Positions 19,736-28,251 of a stretch of 64,000 bases of DNA are shown in pieces; position 1 is the stretch's first letter, and each line of letters opens with the position of its first letter. A program made the translations under genes and the position numbers. The stretch comes from Bradyrhizobium sp. WD16 (lineage in GTDB: Bacteria; Pseudomonadota; Alphaproteobacteria; Rhizobiales; Xanthobacteraceae): the NCBI RefSeq assembly GCF_024181725.1, contig NZ_CP028908.1, positions 3,709,501 to 3,773,500 on the forward strand. The letters run 5' to 3'. Below the pieces are notes generated by a model, which was not told the origin of the DNA, ran no database searches, and saw nothing but the letters and a program-made list of their open reading frames with translations.

Positions 19736-20774
19736 ATCCTGGATCTTCGCCGCGGCCCTGTTCGTGGTGCTCGAGGCAACGGTTTGGCTCGTCGCGCACC
19801 CGAATTGGTTTGATCGGACGAATTTTCTCGAATTCTCGTTTGCCCACGACGAGACGCCGCAACGGCTGTTCGTCCTCGAAAAGATCAAGGCATTCGCCAG
19901 CTCGAGCCCGACAATCGTGCAGTCGGGAGACAGTTCGGGCTTCTACGGAATCGACCCGCGGATCGTCACTGCTCATCTTCCCGCCGGCCAGTCGTTCATC
20001 AACATGAGCTGCTGTGCCAACTTGGGTTTTCGCGGTTACTACAACCTCCTCGATCTGATGGCGAGCCAAAATGGGTCCGTGCGCTATCTCATCCTTCACT
20101 TCACGCCGTATACAATGCCGAGACCCGAGATGTGGGAATCAGATGGCGCTGCGTTGTGGGGGGTACCCGACGTCAAGGTCTTCGGGGACGCGGTGTATCA
20201 GGACTTCATGAGCCCTTGGCGCGCCCTGCTGCATGTGCCGTCGCTGGCATTTCGTCGCCAGGTGACCGATCGGATCTATTATCTCAATGGCACGTTCAAT
20301 CGCTTGGATCGACCGCTACTGAACAACGAGAACTACCTCGAGTTCCTTCGCATCTTCCGGGATACGAAAGGGTGGATGCCGGAAACCGACGTCAGGCAGG
20401 TGCTTCCCGCCACCGAGTGCGAAGTATCGACGCCGACCTTCTTCGATGTGCGGACCATGGCGTCCAAGACATATCTCGAAGATGTGCTGGAGTCCTATGC
20501 CCGGCTAGCGAAGCGCCACGATGCGACCTTGGTCGTGGTGTTTCAACCGGTTGCGTGCACGCTCGGGACAGGCCGGGGAAGCGACACCGCCCGCAAGGTA
20601 GTCGCCCGGTTCACGCAAAATCATCCCGACGTCGAAGTTCCGTTTCCTCTTATCGAGACGTGGCCGGCCGATATGTTCTCTGTGCCTGCGCACGTTCGGC
20701 ACGAATACACCGACAGGCTGGGCAACCGTCTTGGCGAGGCTATGGCGGAGATCGTCAGGCGTCGCGGATCGTAG
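19710..20774 (+). CDS. Periplasmic SGNH-like acyl-transfer partner of the MBOAT protein
   Basis: 354 residues starting MSLFISHFRSW with one N-terminal hydrophobic segment (signal-anchor, about residues 8-25). IVQSGDSSGFYGIDP (near residue 70) resembles the GDS block of SGNH hydrolase/acetyltransferases (Ser nucleophile); RHEYTDRLGNRLGEAMA near the C-terminus may supply the late catalytic His region. Overlaps the MBOAT gene by 26 bp, so translation is coupled. Expected to place the acyl group on the polymer in the periplasm (inference from AlgJ/AlgX). Not close to AlgX in overall sequence as far as I can see. Confidence 0.65.
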   Translation: MSLFISHFRSWIFAAALFVVLEATVWLVAHPNWFDRTNFLEFSFAHDETPQRLFVLEKIKAFASSSPTIVQSGDSSGFYGIDPRIVTAHLPAGQSFINMSCCANLGFRGYYNLLDLMASQNGSVRYLILHFTPYTMPRPEMWESDGAALWGVPDVKVFGDAVYQDFMSPWRALLHVPSLAFRRQVTDRIYYLNGTFNRLDRPLLNNENYLEFLRIFRDTKGWMPETDVRQVLPATECEVSTPTFFDVRTMASKTYLEDVLESYARLAKRHDATLVVVFQPVACTLGTGRGSDTARKVVARFTQNHPDVEVPFPLIETWPADMFSVPAHVRHEYTDRLGNRLGEAMAEIVRRRGS

Positions 20775-20806
20775 CGGGTGGACGTCGTCGCTCATGATTG
20801 GAGCAG

Positions 20807-21487
20807 CTAAACTCTCCGCCCGGCTCCAATCGCAATCACGTAATTGGCCATCTTGTGGAAGCCGGTGTGGACGACTTCGTCATTCATGCTGAACATGAAT
20901 ACGTTGTGGAAATAATCCTGCATCAGGCTCTTCAGCTCGGGAGCCGACTTGCAGTTGATGTGCCCGATCTTCGATTGCGACGACGCATAGGGCTGGCTCT
21001 CGAGCGAGGGCATGCCGATGATTGCAGCGCCTTGTGGATTGAGGGTCGCAAAGGCATTGCTCAGGAAGAGGCGTTCCTTGGTAGGCTCGACGTGCTCCAG
21101 GACATCGAGAGAATAGACAGCGTCGAATTCACCCGGAACCGGACCGTCCAGCATGTCGTGGACTTGGGCGTCAAATGGCCATCGCGGGACCATGCGCTGC
21201 TTGGCATCGTCGATGAAGACCGGATCGAAGTCGACTGCGGTGACCTTGCCGACTTCAGCCTGCACAATGCGGGTTCCGAAGGCGTCGCCACAACCAATTT
21301 CGAGCACGCGGTCGCGTCCAGCAAGCATCTTGGCGACGAATTTGTACCGGGACAGCCGAAAGACGAGATGCTTCGGATCCTGATGCCAGCTCTCGCTGCC
21401 ACGCAAGCCGAGCGTCTCGTAGCCACGTTCGGCGGCTGCCTGGATCATGATCTGATATTGGGTTTCTTTGGTTTGCTTGTCGTCCAC
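20807..21487 (-). CDS. Class I SAM-dependent methyltransferase
   Basis: 226 residues; GTG start at 21487 preceded by AGAGGAAG. SAM motif I VLEIGCGDAFGTR (near residue 61), acidic VTAVDFDPVFI (near 83) and SLDVLEHVEP (near 125) are the standard Methyltransf_11/12 pattern. Substrate unknown; the acceptor is presumably a sugar of the O-antigen. It follows the C-methyltransferase gene by 40 bp on the same strand. Converges on the SGNH-like gene with a 32-bp gap that has no obvious terminator. Confidence 0.85.
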   Translation of the reverse strand: MDDKQTKETQYQIMIQAAAERGYETLGLRGSESWHQDPKHLVFRLSRYKFVAKMLAGRDRVLEIGCGDAFGTRIVQAEVGKVTAVDFDPVFIDDAKQRMVPRWPFDAQVHDMLDGPVPGEFDAVYSLDVLEHVEPTKERLFLSNAFATLNPQGAAIIGMPSLESQPYASSQSKIGHINCKSAPELKSLMQDYFHNVFMFSMNDEVVHTGFHKMANYVIAIGAGRRV

Positions 21488-21527
21488 GGCCTGGACTTCC
21501 TCTTATCGTCTGAAAGGGAGAAGGACG

Positions 21528-22793
21528 TCAGATTTTGATATCGCCATCTTTGCCGACCACGCGGGTCTCCGGGCAGAGGACGACGAAACGTCCCCCCTTT
21601 GCCAGGTAATCCTGATTGGATTCTATGATCTTTTTCGAGTGAACCCAGGCAAGTATGACGGTGTAGTCAGGCATGCGTGACATGAGTTCGGACGTCGGCA
21701 GGACCAGGGTGCCGTCGCCGGATGCGAATTTGCCGACCTTCTGGGGGTGGTCATCAACGATGAAGTCGATGCTGCCGGAGAGGCCGAGCTGAATGATCAG
21801 GGTCGGCCCACTGCGCGCCGCGCCATAGCCGGCGACGGTTGCACCCTCGGCTTTCCATTTGGCAACGAGTTCCGAAGTGCGCTCCCGCAGCAGCTTCACC
21901 TTGGTGTCGAATGCGCGCAACGTATCGAGCTTATCCAGGCGGCGTTCCGCTTCGAGCGCCAGCAGCTGCCTGACGGAGTTCTCGACGGGCCTTTGAGCTC
22001 CCTTGAGCTGCACCGTGCCGATCAGTGAGCCATGCTGGATGGGGGCGCGTTCGGCAGCGATCAGCTCAAGCCCATGGCTATCGAGAAACCGGACGAGCGG
22101 CTTGACCGAGTGGTGACTTAGATGCTCGTGAAACAACGTCGCAATCAGAAGACCATCGACAATGTCGAGGAGATATTGAGCCTCGAAGAAGAACAGCCCG
22201 CCAGGTGCGAGCATGATACGGACACAGTCGGCCATCTCGCCGAGATCGTCCGCATGTGCGAACACATTGAATGCGCAGATGATGTGGGCGGGCCCGTGTT
22301 CTTCGCGGATCTGTCGGGCGAGGTCGCGGGTCATCAGTGAAGTGATCGTCGGGATGCCAGCATCGTTGGCGCGCTGCGCGGCGTCGACGGCGGGATCGAC
22401 GCCAAGAACGCGATAGCCGGCTTCCTTGAAAGGCTTAAGCAGCGAGCCGTCATTGCTGCCGATATCGATAACCAGGCCGCCGGCAGGCGGCTTGGCTGTC
22501 AGGATCGCCTTGTCTGCGACTTGGCGAAAGTGCTCGGGCATGCCTTTGGCGCTGCCCGAATAATAGGTGTAGGAATCCCAAAGGATTTTGGCGTCGATCA
22601 CGTCGAGTTGTTGCACGTGACCGCAGTCGGCGCACATATAGACGTCCACTGGAAATCGCGGCGCGTTGGCTGCCTGTGTCCGATCGAGCGAGTAATTCTC
22701 GGAAAGCGGGATCGGGGCGAGTTCAACTACACGCTCGACGTTCCGCGAGTTGCATAGCCGGCAGGTCTGGCGCCTGGTGACAGTGACGGTCAT
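21528..22793 (-). CDS. NDP-hexose C-methyltransferase (TylC3/NovU type)
   Basis: About 421 residues with the three-part architecture of sugar C-methyltransferases: N-terminal zinc-binding domain (CRLCNS near 12 and CADCGHVQ near 55), central SAM domain (VIDIGSNDGSLLKPF near 107) with HEHLSHHS (near 223), and a C-terminal nucleotide-binding-like domain (GYGAARSGPTL near 325). It would methylate a 3- or 4-ketosugar nucleotide to give a branched-chain sugar. ATG at 22793 is preferred because an AAGG sits 8-9 nt upstream; an ATG at 22802 is too close to it. Stop of the upstream SDR lies 18 bp away, so same operon. Confidence 0.88.
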   Translation of the reverse strand: MTVTVTRRQTCRLCNSRNVERVVELAPIPLSENYSLDRTQAANAPRFPVDVYMCADCGHVQQLDVIDAKILWDSYTYYSGSAKGMPEHFRQVADKAILTAKPPAGGLVIDIGSNDGSLLKPFKEAGYRVLGVDPAVDAAQRANDAGIPTITSLMTRDLARQIREEHGPAHIICAFNVFAHADDLGEMADCVRIMLAPGGLFFFEAQYLLDIVDGLLIATLFHEHLSHHSVKPLVRFLDSHGLELIAAERAPIQHGSLIGTVQLKGAQRPVENSVRQLLALEAERRLDKLDTLRAFDTKVKLLRERTSELVAKWKAEGATVAGYGAARSGPTLIIQLGLSGSIDFIVDDHPQKVGKFASGDGTLVLPTSELMSRMPDYTVILAWVHSKKIIESNQDYLAKGGRFVVLCPETRVVGKDGDIKI

Positions 22794-22811
22794 CGCATGC
22801 ATCCTTGAGTT

Positions 22812-23708
22812 TCACGCTTCAGTATCCGCGAACAGGTCCTCGACCAGGGTATCGAGAGATTGCGGCTTGATCCCGGAAAGGCGGGTCGTCCGCTCCATTC
22901 CAAGGCCGCTGAAGCGTGGCTTGAACGGAATATGGATTCCCTTTTCGATCGCTGTCGTCGGCTTGATCAGCCCGGGGGATATGCCGAGCCGGGATGCCAG
23001 CCTGCGGGCGAACTCGACGTAGGTGACATTCTCGGCGCCCGACAGATGGAGATTGCCGGCGATCCGCTGCTCGCCGATCGAGGCCAGGGCTTCGCCGACG
23101 AACTTGACCGAAATCGGCGCAAAGATGAGGTCTGCAAATGGCTCCACCGGACTGCCACGCTTCCATGCGGCGAGCCAGGACGGCAGAGGCGAGACACTCG
23201 CATTCATAATCTTCGTCAGGCGTACGATGTTGATACGGTCGGCCGCATGCAGTCGGGCTGCGGCATCCCGGACGACCTCCTCGCTGTCGGATTTTTGCTG
23301 TGCATAGGGGATACCGGGACTGTGGGGGTCGTCTTCCTGCGGCCAAGGCCTCTCGCCGCCGAATACGGAGTTGGTGGAAATATAGGTCACAAACAGCCCT
23401 TGATCCAGCAAAGATGCAACAGTCCGGGGTATCAACTCTACATTGATGACCCTGGCGAGCGGATCTGTCGCACATCGCTCGTAATTGGTTGCAGCGGCAA
23501 TCAGGAAGGCGTAGCCGACATCCCGAGGGACGCGAAACGGCGTGCTGCTCTCGAAATCGAGAAGAACCCGGGTTGGGCTTACGGTATCGGCGCGCCTGGT
23601 GGTTGCCAAGGTCCGATGCCCGCGCTGCTCCAGCGCCCGGACGACGCCGCCGCCGACCAGGCTGTCGCCTCCCACCACCAGAAAAGCATTCTTTCTCTGC
23701 ATCATCAT
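22812..23708 (-). CDS. SDR family sugar nucleotide reductase/epimerase (RmlD-like)
   Basis: 298 residues. Nucleotide-binding VVGGDSLVGGGVVRAL (near 12) and the catalytic IPYAQQKSDSEEVV (Tyr/Lys near 145-149) fit the RmlD/4-ketoreductase branch; VTYISTNSVFGG gives the Ser/Thr. It could reduce the 4-keto product of Gmd or the C-methylated ketosugar made next door (inference). Three ATGs in a row (23708, 23705, 23702) follow directly after a hairpin repeat that ends at 23713; the only AGGA before them straddles the repeat boundary. Confidence 0.75.
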   Translation of the reverse strand: MMMQRKNAFLVVGGDSLVGGGVVRALEQRGHRTLATTRRADTVSPTRVLLDFESSTPFRVPRDVGYAFLIAAATNYERCATDPLARVINVELIPRTVASLLDQGLFVTYISTNSVFGGERPWPQEDDPHSPGIPYAQQKSDSEEVVRDAAARLHAADRINIVRLTKIMNASVSPLPSWLAAWKRGSPVEPFADLIFAPISVKFVGEALASIGEQRIAGNLHLSGAENVTYVEFARRLASRLGISPGLIKPTTAIEKGIHIPFKPRFSGLGMERTTRLSGIKPQSLDTLVEDLFADTEA

Positions 23709-23712
23709 GTTC

Positions 23713-23791
23713 CTAGTGTGGCGTCTCGCAATTGCCTACCGCCTTTGCGGCCAGTCTCTCGTAGGCAATTGCGAGACATAAGCCACACTAG
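23713..23791 (+). repeat. Hairpin element family D, complete (cluster 2)
   Basis: Outer stem CTAGTGTGGC/GCCACACTAG, inner stem GTCTCGCAATTGCCTAC/GTAGGCAATTGCGAGAC, one-sided ATAA bulge on the right arm, loop CGCCTTTGCGGCCAGTCTCTC. Ends 4 bp before the ATG cluster of the SDR gene. Confidence 0.97.
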
Positions 23792-23804
23792 CGCTTTGAT
23801 TTTG

Positions 23805-23880
23805 CTAGTGTCCTTTATGTCTCCGAATGACCGTGCGAGGGTGAGGCAAATGAAGCGGTAATTCGGAGACAGGACACTAG
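23805..23880 (+). repeat. Hairpin element family A (cluster 2)
   Basis: Follows D after the linker CGCTTTGATTTTG. Inner stem has one mismatch (GAATGACCG against CGGTAATTC), which the cluster 1 copy does not have; a TTTAT-type bulge is on the left arm. Confidence 0.95.
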
Positions 23881-23952
23881 TGTCCCGTTTCCAACGTTCG
23901 TATCCCATTGCAGCAGGCGCTCATACGAACGTTGGAAACAAGGGGACACTAG
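23877..23952 (-). repeat. Hairpin element family C, inverted (cluster 2)
   Basis: Reverse orientation relative to cluster 1. Shares the CTAG at 23877-23880 with the end of the preceding A element. Confidence 0.95.
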
Positions 23953-23965
23953 CATCATTATGATT

Positions 23966-24043
23966 CTAGTGTGGTTTTGGATCTGACGCGCGTTTGAAGA
24001 ACTCGCTCCAATACTGAAACGAGCGTCAGATCCACCACACTAG
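23966..24043 (-). repeat. Hairpin element family B, inverted (cluster 2)
   Basis: Reverse orientation; joined to C by CATCATTATGATT, the reverse complement of the B-C linker in the other clusters. The C-B pair is therefore the whole B-C module inverted. Ends 20 bp from the stop codon of the next gene. Confidence 0.95.
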
Positions 24044-24063
24044 GCCATGGAGGTGCAGCGAGA

Positions 24064-26031
24064 TCATCGCCCTGGCTCTGCCGAAGGACGGTCCCTCGAG
24101 AGGGATAACAGCACGCTCGTGCAGTAGTCAGGGCAGAAGGATGAGGCCTTTCTGGCGGTCAAATTGTGAAGGGCCGTAAGGGCGGCGATAATGACCCATA
24201 GGGAGGCACCCAGGACGATGTTCGGAAGCCGCCGTAAGGCCGGCGGCCAGAGCTGCGGGTACAGCTTTCGTTCGAGTATGCGCAGGCGCCGTTTCCACTT
24301 GCCGCCGGCGAAAAGCGCCTCGAGCCGATAGCCGATCCAGTCGGAAGGGAGAATAATGTCGGCATATTGGGCGAGCTCGAAAGAGAAATTGCTGCCGTCG
24401 AGCTCGGCGTCTCTATGCTCGATGAAAACCGAGATCGTGCTCTGCGGATGTGCATGCCGCTCGGCGAGTGCCAGCACTTTCCGGAGCGACAGAACCTCCG
24501 CCCTGCGGATATGGATCAGAATATGATCGTAGGTATCTGCTGCCAATGATGAGCCGTCGAACTCGGGGTCGAGTAGCTGGACGATGGGCGGCGTGCGGCT
24601 GCCCAGCGGGGCCGAGAAGCGAAGCACTTCCATCGGCAGATGCTTCGGCAGCGATGCGCTCAGCGGGCTGAATTCATCGCAAAGCAGCAGCAGGCGCGAT
24701 GGGGCGGCCGATCTGGATTTGACCCAATCCAACAGCAGGCGCGAATCGAGCCAAAGATGGTGCCAGACGGGGACGTCCGGAATGACGCCGATAGATCGTT
24801 TCACACCGCCGATGAGGCTGCTGTACCAGCGAAAAGGATCCCTGCGGCGCCGGGGTGACGTTTGAACGCGTTGTGGAGGCTCCTGCGGTGGAATAGCAGA
24901 CTCGCCTGCAGCCTGGTTGTCGGCCGGCGCAATTTCGGGCGGCAGTATTGGTGTTTCGCCCCGAAATTTCAGTAGTATCCAGGCTTGGACGCCGGACACC
25001 CAGTAATAGTGGTCGACATGGTCCTTGGCCGGTGTCTCCAGGTTCGATTGGAGCTCTTGCATAAAGGAACGTGCCTGCGCCTGGAGGGCGGGGAGTTGAG
25101 GGGGGCACTCGCCCGTGCGGAATACAATGTCGGCCTCGGCGAATTTCCGATGCTCCTTTGTCGTCCACTGCGAAAGTTCGGCGCTGATCTCGGCGACGTC
25201 CGTTCTGCCGCAGCGGAGAAACTGCCGCTCCTGACTTGCGGGCTGAAGCTCCAGCATGAAGAATTCGTCTGAATCGTCGATGATGCTGAAGGCGCCTGAA
25301 GGGACGAGCTCGGGCACAAAACCGTAATCGCAGTAGGAGTTCACTGGTCCCATCGGAACTTCTGGCCTGATTGCCAGCATGAAAATCAGATAGTGCCTCG
25401 CCAAAAGCGTGCTGTCGTCGACCTGCCAGTAGATCTGGTTGTGAGTCGAGCAGCTGACGAACTCCTGGGTGACTGTCTTGCCGATGACCGTCGGATGGAG
25501 ATTGTCGAAGGCCAGTTGCACCATTGCCCGCGGGGGCATCGCCAGAACCTGACCCCGGTCGGTCAAGGCCTCGCCGAGGGCGGGCATGGTGGTCTCGGCG
25601 GACGCACGCAAGGATGGGGCCATCACGCAGGGATGCCCCTGGCGCAGCTTGGCGATCAATGTGCGTAGCGAGCCGTCGGCAAGCACGAAATCCGAATTCA
25701 TGAAGACGAAGTGTGTGTTCGTCTGGTCGGTGCCGCTGTCCATGATCCCGCGCGCATAGGCCAGCGTGAGGGTGACGCCATAGTTGCCGGTCGCGATCAA
25801 ATCGTCGATGAAGATGAAGCGGACCGAGCAGAGAGATTTCAGTCTTGCCATGATGGGCAAAGCGTTGAAATGAGCGTCGCCACCTGCCGAGGTCAGGATG
25901 ACAACCTCGAGATCGGTTTCAGCCGCGACGAAGGGAAGATTGCCCGGGGCCAGGTACGAGGGCAGAGAAATGCGGGCGAATTCATCGATGTACCGAGCCC
26001 CCCAGATCGCCGTCAGAAATTTGACCTTCAT
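24064..26031 (-). CDS. Large uncharacterised protein with a GT-A-like N-terminal domain
   Basis: 655 residues from MKVKFLTAIWGARYIDEF; I do not recognise a named family. The N-terminal third looks like a nucleotide-diphospho-sugar transferase fold: alternating hydrophobic strands, FVFMNSDFVLADG with a DxD-like Asn112-Ser-Asp114, and a later cluster of acidic residues. A proline-rich linker (about 390-420) separates it from a C-terminal part with FRWYSSLIGGVKRS, a possible GT-like region and one strongly hydrophobic stretch near residue 610 that could anchor the protein. ATG at 26031 chosen because the longer frame adds 28 unmatched residues. Alone between repeats and the WbuC gene; a polysaccharide role is inferred from location. 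Confidence 0.55.
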   Translation of the reverse strand: MKVKFLTAIWGARYIDEFARISLPSYLAPGNLPFVAAETDLEVVILTSAGGDAHFNALPIMARLKSLCSVRFIFIDDLIATGNYGVTLTLAYARGIMDSGTDQTNTHFVFMNSDFVLADGSLRTLIAKLRQGHPCVMAPSLRASAETTMPALGEALTDRGQVLAMPPRAMVQLAFDNLHPTVIGKTVTQEFVSCSTHNQIYWQVDDSTLLARHYLIFMLAIRPEVPMGPVNSYCDYGFVPELVPSGAFSIIDDSDEFFMLELQPASQERQFLRCGRTDVAEISAELSQWTTKEHRKFAEADIVFRTGECPPQLPALQAQARSFMQELQSNLETPAKDHVDHYYWVSGVQAWILLKFRGETPILPPEIAPADNQAAGESAIPPQEPPQRVQTSPRRRRDPFRWYSSLIGGVKRSIGVIPDVPVWHHLWLDSRLLLDWVKSRSAAPSRLLLLCDEFSPLSASLPKHLPMEVLRFSAPLGSRTPPIVQLLDPEFDGSSLAADTYDHILIHIRRAEVLSLRKVLALAERHAHPQSTISVFIEHRDAELDGSNFSFELAQYADIILPSDWIGYRLEALFAGGKWKRRLRILERKLYPQLWPPALRRLPNIVLGASLWVIIAALTALHNLTARKASSFCPDYCTSVLLSLSRDRPSAEPGR

Positions 26032-26352
26032 CGTTCCCCAAGTGCCCTCATGATCGTGACCTCGATCCGCTGATAGCATCGTCCACGAGCTGCAGCGTCC
26101 CCTGATTTTGAACATAAGACGAACGGCGTGTCAGCGGTAGCTCAATATTTTCCCTTGCAATTCATCGTGGCGGAAAGGGGCGGAGCCGGTCTGGCGGGAT
26201 GACGGGACTACTACCTAGCATTGCGCGGTAAAGTCAGATATTTGGGGTCTTGAGCGCCCAGTTTGCCGCCGGCTGATCGATCCGTGGCGGGGCGCCAGGC
26301 GTTCTTGGAGGCTGGGGATCCAAGTGTCTTCTGTATTGGGACGGCAGATCTC
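26032..26352. other. Divergent intergenic region, nothing recognised
   Basis: About 320 bp between the large GT-like gene and the cupin gene. Moderately AT-rich around 26145-26160 (CTCAATATTTTCCC). Presumed to contain both promoters; no repeat, RNA gene or coding pattern seen. Confidence 0.35.
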
Positions 26353-26898
26353 ATGAGAAGTCCTTATGGACGATTGAGGGATGTCTCGCCGGAGGTTCTT
26401 TATTCGGACGGCGGATTTTTCGCCGTCGATTCGGCCGTTGTGTCGTTGCTGAAGGGCCGGGCCGAGGCGTCTCCGAGGCGCCGCTGCCGCCTTTGCTTCC
26501 ATGCCGATCCTGCGGACCTTCAGCAGGAGATGCTGATCGTGATGCATCGTTCCGCTTACGTCCGTCCGCACCGACATCACCAAAACGCCGAAACCCTGAC
26601 CATCGTCGAAGGTCAGTGCGACGCTCTCCTCTTCGATGGCGCCGGAGGTGTGACGGCGGCATTTCCGATGTCGCCTGCGGCGGCAGGCGGATGCTTCTTT
26701 TACCGGATGCCGCCAGGACGGTTTCATAGCCTGAGCTTTCGATCCGAATGGCTGGTCTTCCTGGAAACCACCATCGGTCCATTCGATCCGAACCAGAGTG
26801 AGGCGGCGGAGTGGGCGCCTCCGGAATCCGATCCCGAGACCGGGCGCGCCTATCTGTCGAAGTTCGTCGCGCTACATGCGGGACGTCGTGTCGACTGA
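26353..26898 (+). CDS. WbuC-family cupin-fold protein
   Basis: 181 residues beginning MRSPYGRLRDVSPEVLY. A cupin barrel is indicated by MHRSAYVRPHRHHQNAETL (metal ligands His-x-His and Glu) and FYRMPPGRFHSLSF, the second conserved His motif. WbuC proteins occur in O-antigen clusters; their reaction is not established to my knowledge. Chosen start at 26353; the frame is open for 30 codons upstream without resemblance to the family. Followed 76 bp later by a methyltransferase on the same strand, so probably the first gene of the 26.3-30.2 kb operon. Confidence 0.75.
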   Translation: MRSPYGRLRDVSPEVLYSDGGFFAVDSAVVSLLKGRAEASPRRRCRLCFHADPADLQQEMLIVMHRSAYVRPHRHHQNAETLTIVEGQCDALLFDGAGGVTAAFPMSPAAAGGCFFYRMPPGRFHSLSFRSEWLVFLETTIGPFDPNQSEAAEWAPPESDPETGRAYLSKFVALHAGRRVD

Positions 26899-26974
26899 GC
26901 TTTGATCGGGTGTTAGAGAAACATCGCTCGGGCCGTCCGCATGAATGGCCGGTGGAGCGGAGGAGGTGATTTGG

Positions 26975-28180
26975 ATGGCTTGCCTCGTTTGTAACGCACG
27001 CGCCGTCGATCAGGCGCTGGATCTGGGAAGTCATCCGGTCTCGTCGTTCTTCCTGCAGAGCCGGGATGCCGCCGAGCACCATGTTCACCTGTCGCTCGGC
27101 CAGTGCTCGGCTTGCGGCACCATCCAGCTGATGAAGCCGGTGCCCCAGGAGGCGCTCGTTCCACCCTATGACTGGCTGTTCGCCCGTGAGCCGGAGGAGC
27201 ATCTGGACGAAGTGGTCGACCGGATACTGGCGATTCCCGGTGTCACCACGGAGAGCGTGATCGGGGCGCTGACGTCAAAGGACGACACGACGGTCGAACG
27301 CTTTCGGAAGAAGGGCTTCACCCGCACCTGGCGGGTCACTCTCGACGGAGATCTCGGCGCGTCGGATCCGGTCTGTGGAATCGAGACGGTGCAGAAACTG
27401 ACGACGCCGGATCGCATGGCTGCGATCGCGGCCCGGAAGGGAGCGGCCGACGTCCTGATCGTGCGCCACATCCTCGAACACGCCGAGAATCTGCATGATT
27501 TTGTCGGAGGCATTGCCGCTTTGGTCAAGCCGGGCGGCATCGTGATGGTCGAGGTGCCTGATTCCACAAACAGCCTGAAGCTCTGCGATTATTGCATGCC
27601 GTGGGAGGAACATTCCCTGTACTTCACGCCGGAGACGTTCGAGCCGGTTCTCTCGATGGGCGGCTTCGAGCCGATCCGGATCGACGTCTATCCGTTACCG
27701 TTCGAGAATTCGATGGTCCAGTTGGCGCGGAAGACCGGCGCTCCGGGCCGGCCGCGGATCAATTCCGCTGCACTGGGCCAGCTGGACCTGCTGCGCCGGT
27801 ATGCCGGGAATTTCGAGCCCAGCCGCCGCACATTGCGGGACAAGCTGGCTCGGATTCGCGCGGAGCAAGGGCCGATTGCACTTTTTGGTGCGGGCCATCT
27901 GGCGTGCGCCTTCGCGAACTTTTTGCAAGTGGCTGACCTGATTGATTTCGTCGCCGATGACACGCCTCAAAAGATCGGGAAGTACCTGCCTGGTGCGAGG
28001 TTGCCGATCCTGCCGTCTGCCGCATTGGTCGAGCGAAGGGTCGCGCTTTGCCTGCTAGGGCTTTCGGTCGGCAGCGAAGACAAGGTCATCGAACGCAATC
28101 TGCCGTTCGTGAACGGTGGCGGAACGTTTCGATCCATTCTCCGGGCAAGCCGAAGGTCGGTGTTCTCGGAGCAGGCGTGA
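26975..28180 (+). CDS. C-methyltransferase-like protein with atypical SAM site
   Basis: 401 residues; ATG at 26975 preceded by GGAGGAGG. The N-terminal cysteines (CLVCNA near 3, CSACGTIQ near 48), the RHILEHAENLHDF block and the C-terminal LFGAGHLACAFANFL Rossmann-like domain follow the Methyltransf_13/23/14 layout of sugar C-methyltransferases. However, where motif I (normally D/E-x-G-x-x-x-G) should fall, near residue 90, the sequence reads SVIGALTSKDDTTVERF and lacks the glycine-rich loop. It may bind SAM differently or have another role. Lies upstream of the ABC-2 permease. Confidence 0.7.
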   Translation: MACLVCNARAVDQALDLGSHPVSSFFLQSRDAAEHHVHLSLGQCSACGTIQLMKPVPQEALVPPYDWLFAREPEEHLDEVVDRILAIPGVTTESVIGALTSKDDTTVERFRKKGFTRTWRVTLDGDLGASDPVCGIETVQKLTTPDRMAAIAARKGAADVLIVRHILEHAENLHDFVGGIAALVKPGGIVMVEVPDSTNSLKLCDYCMPWEEHSLYFTPETFEPVLSMGGFEPIRIDVYPLPFENSMVQLARKTGAPGRPRINSAALGQLDLLRRYAGNFEPSRRTLRDKLARIRAEQGPIALFGAGHLACAFANFLQVADLIDFVADDTPQKIGKYLPGARLPILPSAALVERRVALCLLGLSVGSEDKVIERNLPFVNGGGTFRSILRASRRSVFSEQA

Positions 28181-28251
28181 GTTCGTCCTGCGCAAGCGAA
28201 TCCCGGAAATGGTTCGATTGGGGCCAGGCTGAGCTGAACAAAGGATGACTG

